A stretch of DNA of 64,000 bases. Origin: Ridgeia piscesae (Eukaryota > Annelida > Polychaeta > Sabellida > Siboglinidae). The DNA lies in NCBI GenBank assembly GCA_025642075.2, contig JAODUO010000632.1, positions 69,501-133,500 on the forward strand. The letters run 5' to 3'. The position numbers and the translations under genes were made by a program. Shown one piece after another: positions 47,120 through 58,339 of this stretch; the stretch's first letter is position 1; every line of letters begins with the position of its first letter. Under the pieces are notes generated by a model that saw only the letters and a program-made list of their open reading frames with translations, made no database searches and had not been told where the DNA came from.

Positions 47120-48600
47120 GACATGAATGCATGCAAGCATTTGGACACTGTTTTCGGAAATGATAACAATGCTGTCTCTGATATAAACAATGAAGAAATA
47201 GTAATAATAAACTAAGTGTAAAATCTAAAATTAATAACATCCCTGATTCTGAGTGACACTTCTAACGTTCTTGAAATTAATATCTTAGATGGAGATGATT
47301 ACTGATTCTGAATGACACTGCTGACAACACTCAATCAATCAATTTCTTAGAAGCAGACCCTCATTAAAAAAACGTTCTACACAGGAGGTATGCTAGCTTC
47401 TCTTACAGACATATAGTGACATTGTAACTCCCCCCACCCTTGTTAAACTTGTAATCTTAACCATTGTCACTTATTTCTAGGCACATCTTTCAAATTGAAT
47501 CTAAATGTCTGAGATAAGATCAATAATTTAAATATATAATAATCATGTCTCACAGCTGGCAGGAAATGTATTCATAAATGTATGTTGAATCAATTGTTAA
47601 CATTTCTTGGGCCTGAGCTTGTTTTTCTATTGTGAATCAAATGCAGTCTGCCACAAAAATACATACTTTATTAATTGCCTAAAGAAATTATTTTAATTGT
47701 TACAGCTGATTTAAGATTAACATTGTAGCATTTTACACAAAACTACTGAATTTGCTGAACTGCACGTGATTAAGCTATCTATTTTAGCCTGATTCAGCGA
47801 CATAACTCACACAGAAAAAAGACAAATCTGTCATGAAAAAACCAGCGACTAGACTGCAGCCATGTGTTTCACAATGTTGTTATATTTTCATAACTCAAAA
47901 GTCACACAATTATGTTTCGAATGGATCCACTCGTAACTAATTCTATGACATCTTCTAATATCACCAAAACAAAACAGAAAATATGCAAACATATTCAGCA
48001 TGTCATACACACTTTTAATAAATATCAAGCAGGTTTGCTTTTTTCACAAAATTAGTCTGAAAGGTGAGCCTGAGTTACAAAAAAACTCTAACATATGGAG
48101 TAGCTATAAGCCATTTGCTTCCTGGACTATTAAATTTGTTTGCTAGATCAGCCATGGTCTACCTTATAAATGACATTGTTTGGCAAAGACGTGTATAGTT
48201 TATTTTCACCTGATAAAACACAACAGTGTGCTGTGAGGAATCAATGGCGGCCTCACACATCACCCCACACACCTGCTGTTGCACCAAGTGTAAACAGTGG
48301 TTCTAGCTGGACAAGTCAGCTTTATTTAGCCTTCTGTAGGTGTCTAGGTGGGAGCCTGTTGACCTTGGACATGTCCCAGAGAGTCAACAGCTCAGTGATC
48401 GTTAGTCATTTCGTTGATGAACAATTAACAAATTAATTTGTTATACATGTCTTCACAATGTTCACTAATTAGTTCAGTAATCAAACTGTGATTGTATTTA
48501 TACGGAAGAGCTTATCTTTGCATGGGAACCAGTTGAACAGGAGTACTGAAATAATTGTATGTTTTTCAACATTTTGAAGTAATTTTAAAGTAAGACTATA
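47120..48600. other. AT-rich DNA; no gene seen
   Basis: No tandem array, element or recognisable frame. An 88-codon frame at 48170-48436 shows no domain. Confidence 0.4.
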
Positions 48601-48635
48601 TTGATCTGTATAATAAAAGGAGCATAAAAGGAGGC

Positions 48636-48770
48636 TGTGTGTGTGTGTGTGCGTGTGCGTGTGCGTGTTAATTAAATGGGACTAATGATGCAGTGTTGTA
48701 TTGCTTGGCAGTTGCAGGCTGTTTTGTTTATTGACGCATAAGTAAGTGTGACATAGGCTCCTACATATAT

Positions 48771-48820
<50 letters not shown>
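48636..48820. repeat. (TG)n and (AT)n microsatellites
   Basis: GTGTGTGTGTGTGCGTGTGC at about 48637-48668 and (AT)n at about 48773-48817. Confidence 0.95.
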
Positions 48821-48824
48821 TGTG

Positions 48825-50045
48825 TACATGTAAGTAGACCTTTGCATACTATCCTTCGAACCTTGGCTTATATTTATTATATGTATTTTAGTTAACAGGT
48901 ACCATATCTGACAGGTACACACGTATCATTTCCCTGCCTTAGTCTAGCTGAAACAAAGTCATAACTGACCAGATGAATAGTAAACTAGAGGGCATTCAGT
49001 GAAATGTTGATGAAACCAAGATCTTATAAAACATAGTTGCCCAGGTTTGCGTGGCCTAATTCAGCATAATCTCTCCATAGTGGGTTCAGGTCTTCCTCGT
49101 CAATCAATGAGTACTACACTCGAGGCCTGGAACTGGGAGCAGTCAGTTTCCGCAAAATACAGAGTTCTAAACAAATTCTGTGTGTAGACACTGCATAGAT
49201 TTTAAGTACTGTTAGCAGTTATATGCATCTAGTCTTGGCTTGGCTAGTTACATCCCCTCTTAAGTTTTGTTTTATTTGCAAGCGAAACCTTTTAGACAAT
49301 AATATGTTAATTAGATCTCTTGCACTAACATGTAATGCTCATAAATGTGTTATTATACACATTACAATATGTACACCAATTCGGCGGTGGTAATCAAGTA
49401 TGCAGACATTTCAATAGTACAATTATATTCAAAATTATATAATAAAAAATCATATATAATTACATTTATTAAAAGGGAAATATTCTTCTGGTATGCTTCT
49501 TTAGTAAACTCATATAGATCTCCACGTGTGTGCAGACACACAGAATATCTGCTAGATCCATTTGTGTGATCACTGTGTATTATGCAATAATGGTCTCTAA
49601 ACACACACAGGCTCTGTTGAAATATATACATTTTTTCACAAACAAACTAGAAAAACCCTTGAATATGCTGATATTCTAGTTTCTTTGTTATTCATATATG
49701 GTATGTTTTACCACATAAGAAACTTAGTTTTTTCTCGATCTGTATAATGTTGGCAGCATCTTGCAGCCGTTATCAGCAACAAATTAGAACTTGTTACTTC
49801 ATGTATGAACTTACTTTAAAAAAATCAGTTTCTGAATATTTAATATTAATTACTGACAATGTGATGTAATATATCTGGGTGATATTACAACAAATCACAA
49901 TATATACACTATCTAACTACATTACAATGTCAATAATGATAGAGTTTTTTCAGAGATGAAACATTTCCTAATAAAAATCTATGTACCTGGCTTGCTGTGA
50001 TAGTATTGCAGCTCTACGAACTTTTATATTTATGGTTAGTGATAT
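48825..50045. other. AT-rich DNA; no gene seen
   Basis: Short frames on both strands lack domain signatures. Confidence 0.4.
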
Positions 50046-50047
50046 CA

Positions 50048-50084
50048 ACTGAAGACAGAACACTGGCTGTGTTCTGTCTTCAGT
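50048..50084. repeat. Perfect 16-bp inverted repeat with 5-base loop
   Basis: ACTGAAGACAGAACAC (50048-50063), loop TGGCT, then GTGTTCTGTCTTCAGT (50069-50084), an exact reverse complement. Confidence 0.97.
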
Positions 50085-50099
50085 CAGTCTCAGAGTTAC

Positions 50100-50930
50100 A
50101 GTCAACTGTCGGCGGTGCACCAGATGACCGTGCCCTTTCCGTATTTCCGATCTGACAGCTAACATTTCACTTTGCGTATCACTCGCAAATATCTCACCGC
50201 GACAGAATTAATACACATTCGTCCCGTCTAACGACAAGTGTGGTGCATTAAACTTGCGCTAAGCTGAGTCAACTCGGCTCCCATGGGTACGCGCGGTGTC
50301 TTGTCAGTCACAAAAAATGGAAGACTGCGACGAGCGCGTCCCAGGAAACCCGAAGACAGCGCACTGACAGCGCCGGTGACAGGTCGCAGACGACAAGGAC
50401 TGAGCCAGCAGGAAAACTTACCTTTAGTCATCCGTCGTAAGCCATACGCGCCGCCAACACTTTGCGGTATCGCACGCAGCGGATGTCTTTCCACAAACGA
50501 TTGCAACATTAAGACTGGCTCATCCTACGAGCAAACAACGACATGTTTTCGCAACGGAATACGTACGGTAGCCCGCTCCGCACAGCGCGCCGAGTCGAGG
50601 CTTGCTGCCAGGGACCCGTCATTTAAGTAGACACAAAGCGGTCAGTCGTTTCGATTTAGCAGCACCATTGCGGAGCTAAACAATTTCGTCATTATGCAGC
50701 TCTGTAGAAATTGCACTCGACGAGGGCGTCGCTAGATTTAACAGCAAGTAGGAGAGTCGCTCGCTTAATCCATAGCGCGCGGCGGCAACATTTGTTTGTC
50801 GTGAAACGACAACTCCCTGGCATTCCCCAGACGCCGTGAGTAGGTCGTGTAGACTCGGCGACGTAAAGACACGCTTTTGTCTACTGTGTCCGTTAATTAC
50901 CGCCAATCAATTATTCATGATATGTGATAT
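50100..50930. promoter_or_regulatory. CpG-rich stretch, candidate CpG island or promoter
   Basis: CpG is visibly frequent here (GACGAGCGCGTCCCAGG, CACAGCGCGCCGAGTCGAGG, TAGCGCGCGGCGGCAACA) against a CpG-poor background to the left. A 115-codon Arg-rich plus frame (50283-50630) and a 93-codon minus frame overlap, without recognised domains. It may be the promoter or first exon of an unidentified gene, or an alternative upstream start for the minus-strand channel gene 25 kb away. No core promoter motif or splice site settles it. Confidence 0.35.
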
Positions 50931-50934
50931 GACA

Positions 50935-52325
50935 GAGTGTTCAAATAAGCTGTGACTACTGTTTATGACACGTTTGAATGGTTTGCGTGGACTGGAGAAT
51001 GCATGTGTATTATTAAGTCTTCTATTTGTTATATTTCTGACCAACCAATAAAAAACATGTCAATTGATGGCGTGTAAAATAAGGCAGTAAGCCATGTTGG
51101 GCGTCGTACACTGTGGAATGTCAAATTCCGACAAAACAACACGAGCAAGCGATTTGAAAACAGTCTACACACCGGTTTTCAGTAAGCCTAATTACGTAAT
51201 TCAGATTATGACTTATAATTATGTTGGTCTATTGAGATGCCAAAGTTTGTTGACCAAAGTTGGCAGCAGTGAACGATGCTGGTTGACAACTCCTGCACAG
51301 GCCTGTTATACCCACATGGGCTTAGTCTTATGTTGAACAGCTACTGTTTTAGGTATACTTGGTCCAGTATGACATAGATACCTAGCAGCCTGGCAGAATA
51401 GCGAAGTTGGTCGTCTATTAATCAGACTATTTTTTGACAATCATAGCCATAGGATGTCTTAAGTAACCCGTTCATTGCGTTTTGCCTCGCAGCAAATGTA
51501 GGACGTGGACCTGTCTGTTTATGCAAGATTCGATTTGAGCTTACCGTTACTACTAGATCCGTCTCTGTGCGTTGTGGCTAGGCCTGGCTAATATCCCGCA
51601 TTGCAATAACGGCTGTGCATCCATGCGTGGTCCCGTGAGGCACATGTATCAGCGTACGGTACTAGGCTTCATAGTTCCTCCAGCCGCGTTGGCTGCAATC
51701 TTGGTCAACTCAAAAGCATATCAATTTCCATGTGCAAGTATGAGTTATATATATATATACTGTGACAAAGCATGTCTTTTTGTCTAAGCCGCAAGGAGTT
51801 ACGCCCGAGATTGGTCAAAAACGTCATCAACGTCTAATTAAAACAAGATTAGATATTTGCGCTGTAGGCTATATGGAGACCTGACGACTCGATTCTGCGA
51901 AGAGGCATAATCATTAGAGAAGGTGCTAGATAACAGATAAGGAGTTCACATCTCTTCTCACTAGTTCGCTGGTGTCAGACGTGCAATGCGGCTAGAACCT
52001 ACGTCAAGCACCAACAACGCAGAAAGGCGTTAGGGTGGTAATAAGCCTACCAGTATAGAGTTATAATTGCCAGAATTATTATAAAGTTTGTGTATCGGCT
52101 AAGTGGGCGTTTAGATGTCTTGCACCAGCGAACAAATGTCGTGAGTGGTTCTCGGTGTTTATTCGGTAGAAATTAATGAAGGACGGAGTACATTTGGAAT
52201 GGAGTCGAGAACTCGACATGTGCTCATCATTCCGAAGTTCCTTGGAGTTGTCCAAGAATTTACCCTAGACAGTTAACATTGGCGAAAAGCTACCTTGAGT
52301 AACAAAACAAAAGAGTTAAGTAGGC
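50935..52325. other. No gene seen; moderately CpG-containing
   Basis: Single-copy-looking DNA. Frames at 51094-51336 and 51572-51787 carry no domain signature. Confidence 0.35.
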
Positions 52326-52329
52326 CCAA

Positions 52330-52925
52330 TACGAGATGACGACACCATTCCAACTCATTCGTTGTTTGCATCGTCCCTTTGCTGTATATATGCGAATCAA
52401 TCGTTTCAAACACCACTCCATCTCCTTCGTTGTCGGATCGTGTCGTCCCATATACCTCTCTATCTCCTTCGTTGTAGGTCCGTGTCATTTCAAACATCAC
52501 ACCATGCATCTCGTGCGTTGTGTAGTCGTGCCGTCCCAAATATCACTCTATCTCGTGCGTTGTCCCACACCTCTCTCTCCCCCTATCTCTCCCCTCCCCC
52601 TGTTCCCCCTCTCCTTCTCTTCTCTCTCTTTGTCTCTCCCCCTGTATCGCTCTACCTCTCTCTATCTCCCTCGCCTTCTCACTCTCGCTTGATCCCCCCC
52701 TCTCTCCTTCATTTCCTCCTTCTCTGCCTCCATCCCCTCTCTCTAAGTTTCTCTCTCACTTCTTCTCTCATGCTCTCTCACTCTCTCTCTCTCTCCCTCT
52801 GGACATTCCCCTCTATCTCGCTCTCTCTCCCCCTCTCTCTCCCTCCCTCCCCCCTCTCTCTCTCTCTCATGTGTTGTATGTGCGTGTCGTCCAAACACGC
52901 CACTCCATCTCCTGCGCTGTTGTCC
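52330..52925 (+). repeat. ~45-bp minisatellite interrupted by pyrimidine-rich DNA
   Basis: Copies of TCGTGTCGTCCCATATACC / CTCTATCTCCTTCGTTGTAG occur at 52400-52570 and again at 52880-52925. Between them (52565-52868) is a nearly pure C/T tract (CTCTCTCTCCCCCTATCTC type). Confidence 0.85.
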
Positions 52926-52929
52926 TGAA

Positions 52930-53605
52930 ATTAATTTCGCTGACATATTACGCCTCTTTTGCAGCTCGTGAGATTCACTGCGTCGTCCAAAACCGACGTT
53001 GTGTATTTTCACTGTGTCGCGTGTGAACGAAATGAGATAGCGGAATTACACTGACAAAAGTAATCACGATTATTGGGTTTCGTGCAGTAGTTTACAGAAA
53101 CCTTGTCTGCAACTACCTACAACAGCATCGTTTCCACTAAGACATGCGATGCACACCTCCGCGCAATGCAACCTAAACTGTGCTTGCCGGGACAGACGAC
53201 TTTAAGCTGCAGCGTTGATTGTCATCAAACAAGTATTGATTGTTACCTTTCATCATGCGAACCAGGCTCACGCAACAATCGTTTTTATTTGTCCCACTGG
53301 ATACGTGGTCCATTGGAATCTCGTGTGAGATCAGGAATGCAGTACGATATCAATGCGTAAGTGTCACAAGAAGATTACATAGTCGTCCAGAATGGTCACG
53401 GAATTTGTTTTGTGAGAGCAGAACAGATCAGGCGTTTTTTATTCAAGTGATTACCGTCCTGAATTGGAGTTATGCAACACAACGTTATCCGTATTCTAAA
53501 ACAAAAACATTCCCTGAATAGAAGCGCACGAAATACTCCTTTTATATAATGTTGCATATATGCTAGGGTGCATGCTTGAGAACATGCATGGGTGCATGCT
53601 TTTGT
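52930..53605. other. No gene seen
   Basis: Two overlapping plus frames (53103-53360, 53240-53521) have no recognised domain. Confidence 0.35.
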
Positions 53606-53609
53606 ATGT

Positions 53610-53740
53610 TTCAAACTAGCCAGTTGTCGGGAAGGTGTGAACCTGGCCTTTTGCCTAGTTCGACATGACAGCCCAGGATTCGAACCCGGGTTCTTTGGAT
53701 TGAGGGTCCGATGTTTCAGCCTCTACGCCACTGTGCTTCT
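53610..53740 (-). mobile_element. tRNA-derived SINE head (or tRNA pseudogene)
   Basis: On the minus strand the A box TGGCGTAGAGG (53720-53730) and B box GGTTCGAATCC (53676-53686) are both near-perfect RNA polymerase III boxes, correctly spaced. The anticodon and acceptor arms do not pair well enough for a working tRNA, and the downstream sequence (GGCAAAAGGCCAGGTTCACA) looks like a SINE body. Confidence 0.6.
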
Positions 53741-53833
53741 CCGATATCTTCAGCCAGAATATCGCGTTAGCAAACCCACCACGCAAGACTAGCGTGCAAT
53801 ATAACATTAACATTTTAGACAGCATATTTTGCA

Positions 53834-54745
53834 AACAAGATTTAACAAGATTGCCACCTAGAGATTTAACTCTAGATGGCAGGTGGACTAGGAAGCCATT
53901 TGGCTTATCGAGAGTCCAACCTATCTATCTAAGTATACCCCGCCCTTCTTAGGTATATGTCGATTTTATTTTTAAATATATTAACACTACTAGCACCTAC
54001 ACAATCAGCTGATAATCTGTTCCATTCGTTTACTGTTCTTTGTGAAAATGAAAATTTTCTAATATCTAGTCTACACTGCTTCTTTGCTAATGTAACTCCA
54101 TGTCCTCTAGTCCTTCTCTCTTCCTTGACTGTGAAAAAAATATTTCTGTCAATATTTTCATATCCATTCAATATTTTAAACACCTCAATCTGATCTCCTC
54201 TCAATCTTCTGGTTTCTAGTGTTGTTAAATCACATTCTTTTAGACGCATTTCATAACTAATATTCCTGAGTTTTGGTATCATTTTGGTTGCTCTCCTTTG
54301 TACTCTTTCTAGCATATCAATATCCTTCTTGCGATATGGCCTCCATGCTTGTATACAATATTCTAAGTGAGGCCTAACTATTGTTTTATACAGCGGTATT
54401 ATTAGTTCTTTTTCTTTGTACACTATATTTCGCCTAATTAATCCAAGAATTTGGTTTCCCTTCGCTGCTGCAATTCCACACTGCTCTGATACCTTCATGT
54501 CAGCACTAATAGTTAACCCTAAGTCCTTTTCCTTTAAGGTAGTATTTAGTACAGTATCACCCATTGTATATTGTGCATCTTCATTCCCATGTCCTGTGTG
54601 AAGGCACTTACACTTTCCAAAATTAAACAGCATTTGCCACTTCTCAGACCATTCTATCAATTTATTAAGATCATCTTGTAAATGCTGTCTATCTGCATCA
54701 CTTTTAATTTTCTAAACACTTTGTGTCGTCCGCAAACGTGTTGTT
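53834..54745 (-). mobile_element. CR1-like LINE, 5'-truncated, reverse transcriptase 3' half
   Basis: A 243-codon minus frame (54660-53929) reads EWSEKWQMLFNFGKCKCLH, then DLGLTISADMKVSEQC, IVRPHLEYCIQAWRPYRKKD, MLERVQRRATKMIPKL and FSFSQRTVNEWNRLSADCVG. This is the RT thumb and C-terminal region of CR1-group LINE ORF2. Just upstream, in another frame, is FADDTK (54719-54736), the catalytic aspartate motif; one frameshift near 54705-54715 separates it from the long frame. Similarity ends abruptly above it, a 5' truncation typical of target-primed insertion. The 3' end shows an 11-bp hairpin (53853-53880) and two AACAAGATTT copies (53834-53853). Confidence 0.95.
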
Positions 54746-55685
54746 ATCTTTCCAGTGACGCTCGCCGCATTCAACGTAACTAGATGCTGAGTTCGCACAA
54801 ATCAGACACTCAGCAAACAGGGTAAGGGCATGGAGCCCCCTTAAGGTACAATGGGCGTAGTTATTCGTGAACTTATCATTTTGACTTCCTGTTACTGTCA
54901 TGCGGTTGTCATGGTTATGCTATATAATACCAAGAAATACCAGAAATGTGAAATCTGAACTGCACGGCAGCACTGCCATATGCATAGGCCTATTGCATGT
55001 GTGTGTATGGAAAAAAGACAGAAACGATTTTTTACGTCGCGATGCAGTCATCCTGATCAAAATTCAATCACTTTAATTTAAGGGAGGGTCGTATATATTA
55101 AAAACGTTACCTGTTTAGCATTGGTTCACCGCCACCATCCCATCCACCAAAACGTTGCGCTGATAATTTGGGTATGATGCGCGAAGTTCCAAGTTTTGTT
55201 CATCAAGACTAGTGCATATACGAATGCAACGGCTCGTTCATTGGTACCTGGTATTCCTTTACATTCTGAAAATGACTTACACTTTTATACGACAACTGGC
55301 CGGCGTTATTTTCTCGCAGAAATGTCTTTTGATGAAGTAAATCGGAAAATATCGAAACTTTACAGTCATTGAGTAGATAGGAGCGACTTAAACCACCTAC
55401 GGTTTGAGCGCAATGTGGCGGGGCCCAGTGGTCAGTGATATCTAAGTTTGACACAATTATTTCGAATATACCATGGCTACGTGCTCATCAAATTATGATC
55501 ACGTAATCTCTAAATGGTATGCTCTTGTGTTATGACAATGGTGGTTCAAGCGTTTCAGCTCCCCGTTACAAAATAGCTGCTATAATATAATGGGTTTGAG
55601 AACAAAATAAAAAGTAGAAAATTAAAAAAATTGTCACTGCGCCATACGCCGTCTTTTGACAAAACGGGTGATATGGTAGATAGGT
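54746..55685. other. No gene seen
   Basis: Single-copy-looking sequence. Short frames show no domains. Confidence 0.4.
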
Positions 55686-55689
55686 AGTT

Positions 55690-55855
55690 GGGGCGCGGTG
55701 GCCGAGTGGTTAGGCTGAATGACTGTTAACCGGATGAATCTAACGATCCTGGTGCTGGCCGATCAGTGGATCGCTACCGATACAGGCACCGTGTCAAAAC
55801 GTGGGCAATTTCGTTCACCTAGCGTTGCCCTACTCCTTCCAATCCGCACTGGGCA
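55690..55855 (+). mobile_element. tRNA-derived SINE
   Basis: GGGGCGCGGTGGCCGAGTGG starts a tRNA-like head with A box TGGCCGAGTGG. The body has GGGCAATTTCGTTCACCTAG, the same domain as in the 46.6-kb and 41.8-kb SINEs. Its 3' end abuts the RTE-like LINE fragment at about 55860. Confidence 0.7.
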
Positions 55856-55859
55856 GTAT

Positions 55860-56575
55860 GGAACGGTGTAGACCAATAGGCCAGACATAATTACAGATGT
55901 AATAGTCATCGAACCAAGTCAATACTGGAAGTGACCACAGAAATGTAATGAACAACATAAAAAACTGGACATAGACGTGGACAGGAACACGTTGATGAGC
56001 AAAAGACCACCAAGAGTAGATACAACACAAATAGAATCAAAGAAGATCGAATTCTAACTAGAACTGCGAAATAGATTCGAGACACAATAAAAACTAGACG
56101 ACATCGACATCACGAGAGAAAACGCCACATATATATGATCGAACAAAGTGCGACAAGCGTAACGAAAGCAATTAACTAGCTAGTAATATCGACGATATCG
56201 TCATTAACACGAGCCGTGATGAAGACATGACAAGAATATCTGGAAAACGGCGGTCATAAAAACGAATAGAGTAAGCAGAAGACACCAGGAAGAGAGCAAA
56301 GGAGGGACATTAGGAAGAAACAATCGTGGCCGACATCAAAGAACCTCAGAAATTTAAAGTCAGAAGGATGGAGAACTTGGCTAGTACAGATTGATTACAC
56401 TTCCAGACAAGGACAGTAGATACAAGTGCAATGTAAGATCGCCGAGCAGATAGAGGGTTCTACATCGTGAATGCAGCAAACCATAATTCATTCTGCTCTG
56501 CGTCGCGTTAATTTGTCGACTACGAGAAGACTTTCGAATCAGTGAAAACCCTAGCAGTACTTTCATCGAATCAAT
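55860..56575 (+). mobile_element. RTE-like LINE fragment, plus orientation
   Basis: Frameshifted plus-strand translation: DIITDVIVIE (end of an apurinic-type endonuclease), then LDIDVDRNTLMSKRPPRVD, LRNRFET, KLDDIDI, and at 56509-56541 FVDYEKTFESV, the F-x-D-x-x-K-A/T-F reverse transcriptase motif. The same EN-linker segment occurs on the minus strand at 56755-57060, which confirms the reading. Several frameshifts and stops make it non-functional. Confidence 0.8.
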
Positions 56576-56599
56576 GACACGTTAAATAATGTTAAACTT

Positions 56600-56751
56600 C
56601 TTGTACAGTCCAATGGGTGCAGTTCTCGCTGTAGAACTTTGTTGAGTGGCCTCGGGTCAATGCACACTCGCAGCGATGCGTCCTTCTTCGTCTGACTTGA
56701 AATTTGATTGCACCACTCAGTTGGCTTCTCGATGGAACAGATGACTCCCCT
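56600..56751 (-). mobile_element. Ty3/Gypsy-type reverse transcriptase fragment
   Basis: The minus frame contains EKPTEWCNQISSQTKK and LRVCIDPRPLNKVLQRELHP, the N-terminal RT block of Ty3/Gypsy LTR retrotransposons. Only about 50 codons remain. The frame is continuous with LINE linker sequence (RNRFETLQELDNIDTM ... VAKTINK) at its 5' side. No LTR, protease, catalytic aspartates or integrase are visible. Confidence 0.8.
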
Positions 56752-56754
56752 CGA

Positions 56755-57475
56755 CTTATGTGGTTTGTTAATTGTCTTAGCTACTCTTGACGCGCCTTGT
56801 TGGATCATGTTTGTGATGGTTTCACTCATGGTGTCGATGTTGTCTAGTTCTTGTAGCGTCTCGAATCGGTTTCTCATCTACTCTTGGTGGCCTCTTGGTC
56901 ATCAATGTTTTCCTTTCCACCTCTACGTCCAGTTGCCCATAACCAGTCTGTGGTAATTTCCAATGTTGACTTGGTTAATGACGGTTACGTCTGTGACGAT
57001 GTCTGGCCCGTTTGTTAGGATGTAGTCAATTTCTATCATCGTTGCACCGTTTGGGCTTTTCCATGCTTATCTCCTACCCTGCTTTCTTCTGGAACATGAT
57101 ATTCATGCTTTTGTTCTGTTCTTTATGTTGCCCATTCTACCAAGGTGTCGCCTCTTTCGTTTTTCAATTCGAGCCCCAATTTGCTCGTTGACGTTTCCAT
57201 ACGGTTGGTTCTTTTCCCTATTTGAACATTGAAGTCTCCCAACACTATCGTGTAGTGGTTTGGTTTCTCCATCGATGTCGTTGTAGAAACTATTTATGTC
57301 TTCTTTTGAGTATGATGTTGTTGGTGCATATACTTGCACTATCTTTAGTTTGTAGCGCTTTGTTGTGTTCTGCTACTATGTGGCTGTTGCTATTTACCCT
57401 CACTATATGGTTTTCCCATTTCCAATAAATTTATGAGAAAGACTACTCCTGCTTGGCCGTTGTTTGCCTTAGAAT
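56755..57475 (-). mobile_element. RTE-like LINE fragment, minus orientation (endonuclease domain)
   Basis: Minus-strand frames give IVQVYAPTTSYSKEDINSFY, then a GDFNVQIGKRTNRMETS block in a second frame, NERGDTLVEWAT, and IEIDYILTNGPDIVTDVTVI with HRLVMG. YAPT, GDFN and the final IDYIL...HR motif order is that of LINE apurinic-like endonucleases of the RTE type. The frame breaks at least twice. Its end (RNRFETLQELDNIDTM) matches the plus-oriented copy. Confidence 0.88.
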
Positions 57476-57659
57476 GGATCCAGTCTTGGTCATTTCACAG
57501 ATTTGCGGTAATAAGGTGCTGCCATCTCGCGGTGCCTTGATAATCAAACTCACTTATTTCGTTGCCAGGCATCGCACGTATTTGGTTTGTATGCGACTAT
57601 ACAACAATTCGATTATATTTTTTTAAACGCCGTCGTTTTGAAGAAATACTTTTGCATAC

Positions 57660-58040
57660 ATTTTGAATTTATTTTTTTATGTGGGATACGGACATATTAA
57701 AAATATAAACCACATCCCCAGACAAACAAATGTTACATATTCTGTAAATATTCGGAAGCTAAGCTCCCCCTAAAAAAATTTAATATTGGGAGGACTCAGC
57801 CCCTGAAACACCCCTTCCCCCGGTTCCGACGCCTGCTCGGTAATTGCAAAGGGAGACGATGAAGACCGCTAATAAAATGTGGTGAGGACAATATATATTA
57901 TGAATACGCGTGGAGATTTAGCGGGATTTGGGCGGTAGTTGGGAATGGGATCACGCAACAGAATGTGTAGTTGACAATGACGGTGGAGTCAGCAGTGGCG
58001 TAGCCAGGATTTTGCTTTGGAGCGGGCCACCCGACAACCA
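57660..58040. repeat. Probable dispersed repeat pieces
   Basis: CCCCCGGTTCCGACGCCTGC (57817-57836) and AGTGGCGTAGCCAGGATTT (57994-58012) are phrases I associate with common invertebrate interspersed repeats. This rests on memory of similar sequences, with no second copy in the window. Confidence 0.35.
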
Positions 58041-58044
<4 letters not shown>

Positions 58045-58095
<51 letters not shown>

Positions 58096-58117
58096 TATAT
58101 ATATACATATTATGTTG

Positions 58118-58193
<76 letters not shown>

Positions 58194-58261
58194 TGTGTGT
58201 GTGTGTGTGTGGTGCGTGCGTGCGTGTGCGTGCGTGCGTGCGTGCGTGCGTGCATGAGTGC

Positions 58262-58335
<74 letters not shown>
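58045..58335. repeat. Compound (AT)n-(TG)n-(GTGC)n-(AT)n microsatellite
   Basis: (AT)n at 58045-58107 and 58117-58192, TGTGTGTG at 58194-58211, (GTGC)n-like at 58212-58252, TG again, then (AT)n at 58275-58334. Tyr-Ile frames are artefacts. Confidence 0.98.
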
Positions 58336-58336
<1 letters not shown>

Positions 58337-58339
58337 AAA

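Noticed and set aside
50283..50630. 115-codon Arg-rich gene
   Set aside because: No domain, opposite-strand frame of similar length, composition explained by CpG/GC richness. Left as a candidate regulatory stretch.
53676..53740. Functional tRNA gene on the minus strand
   Set aside because: A and B boxes are excellent, but acceptor and anticodon stems do not pair properly and SINE-like sequence follows.
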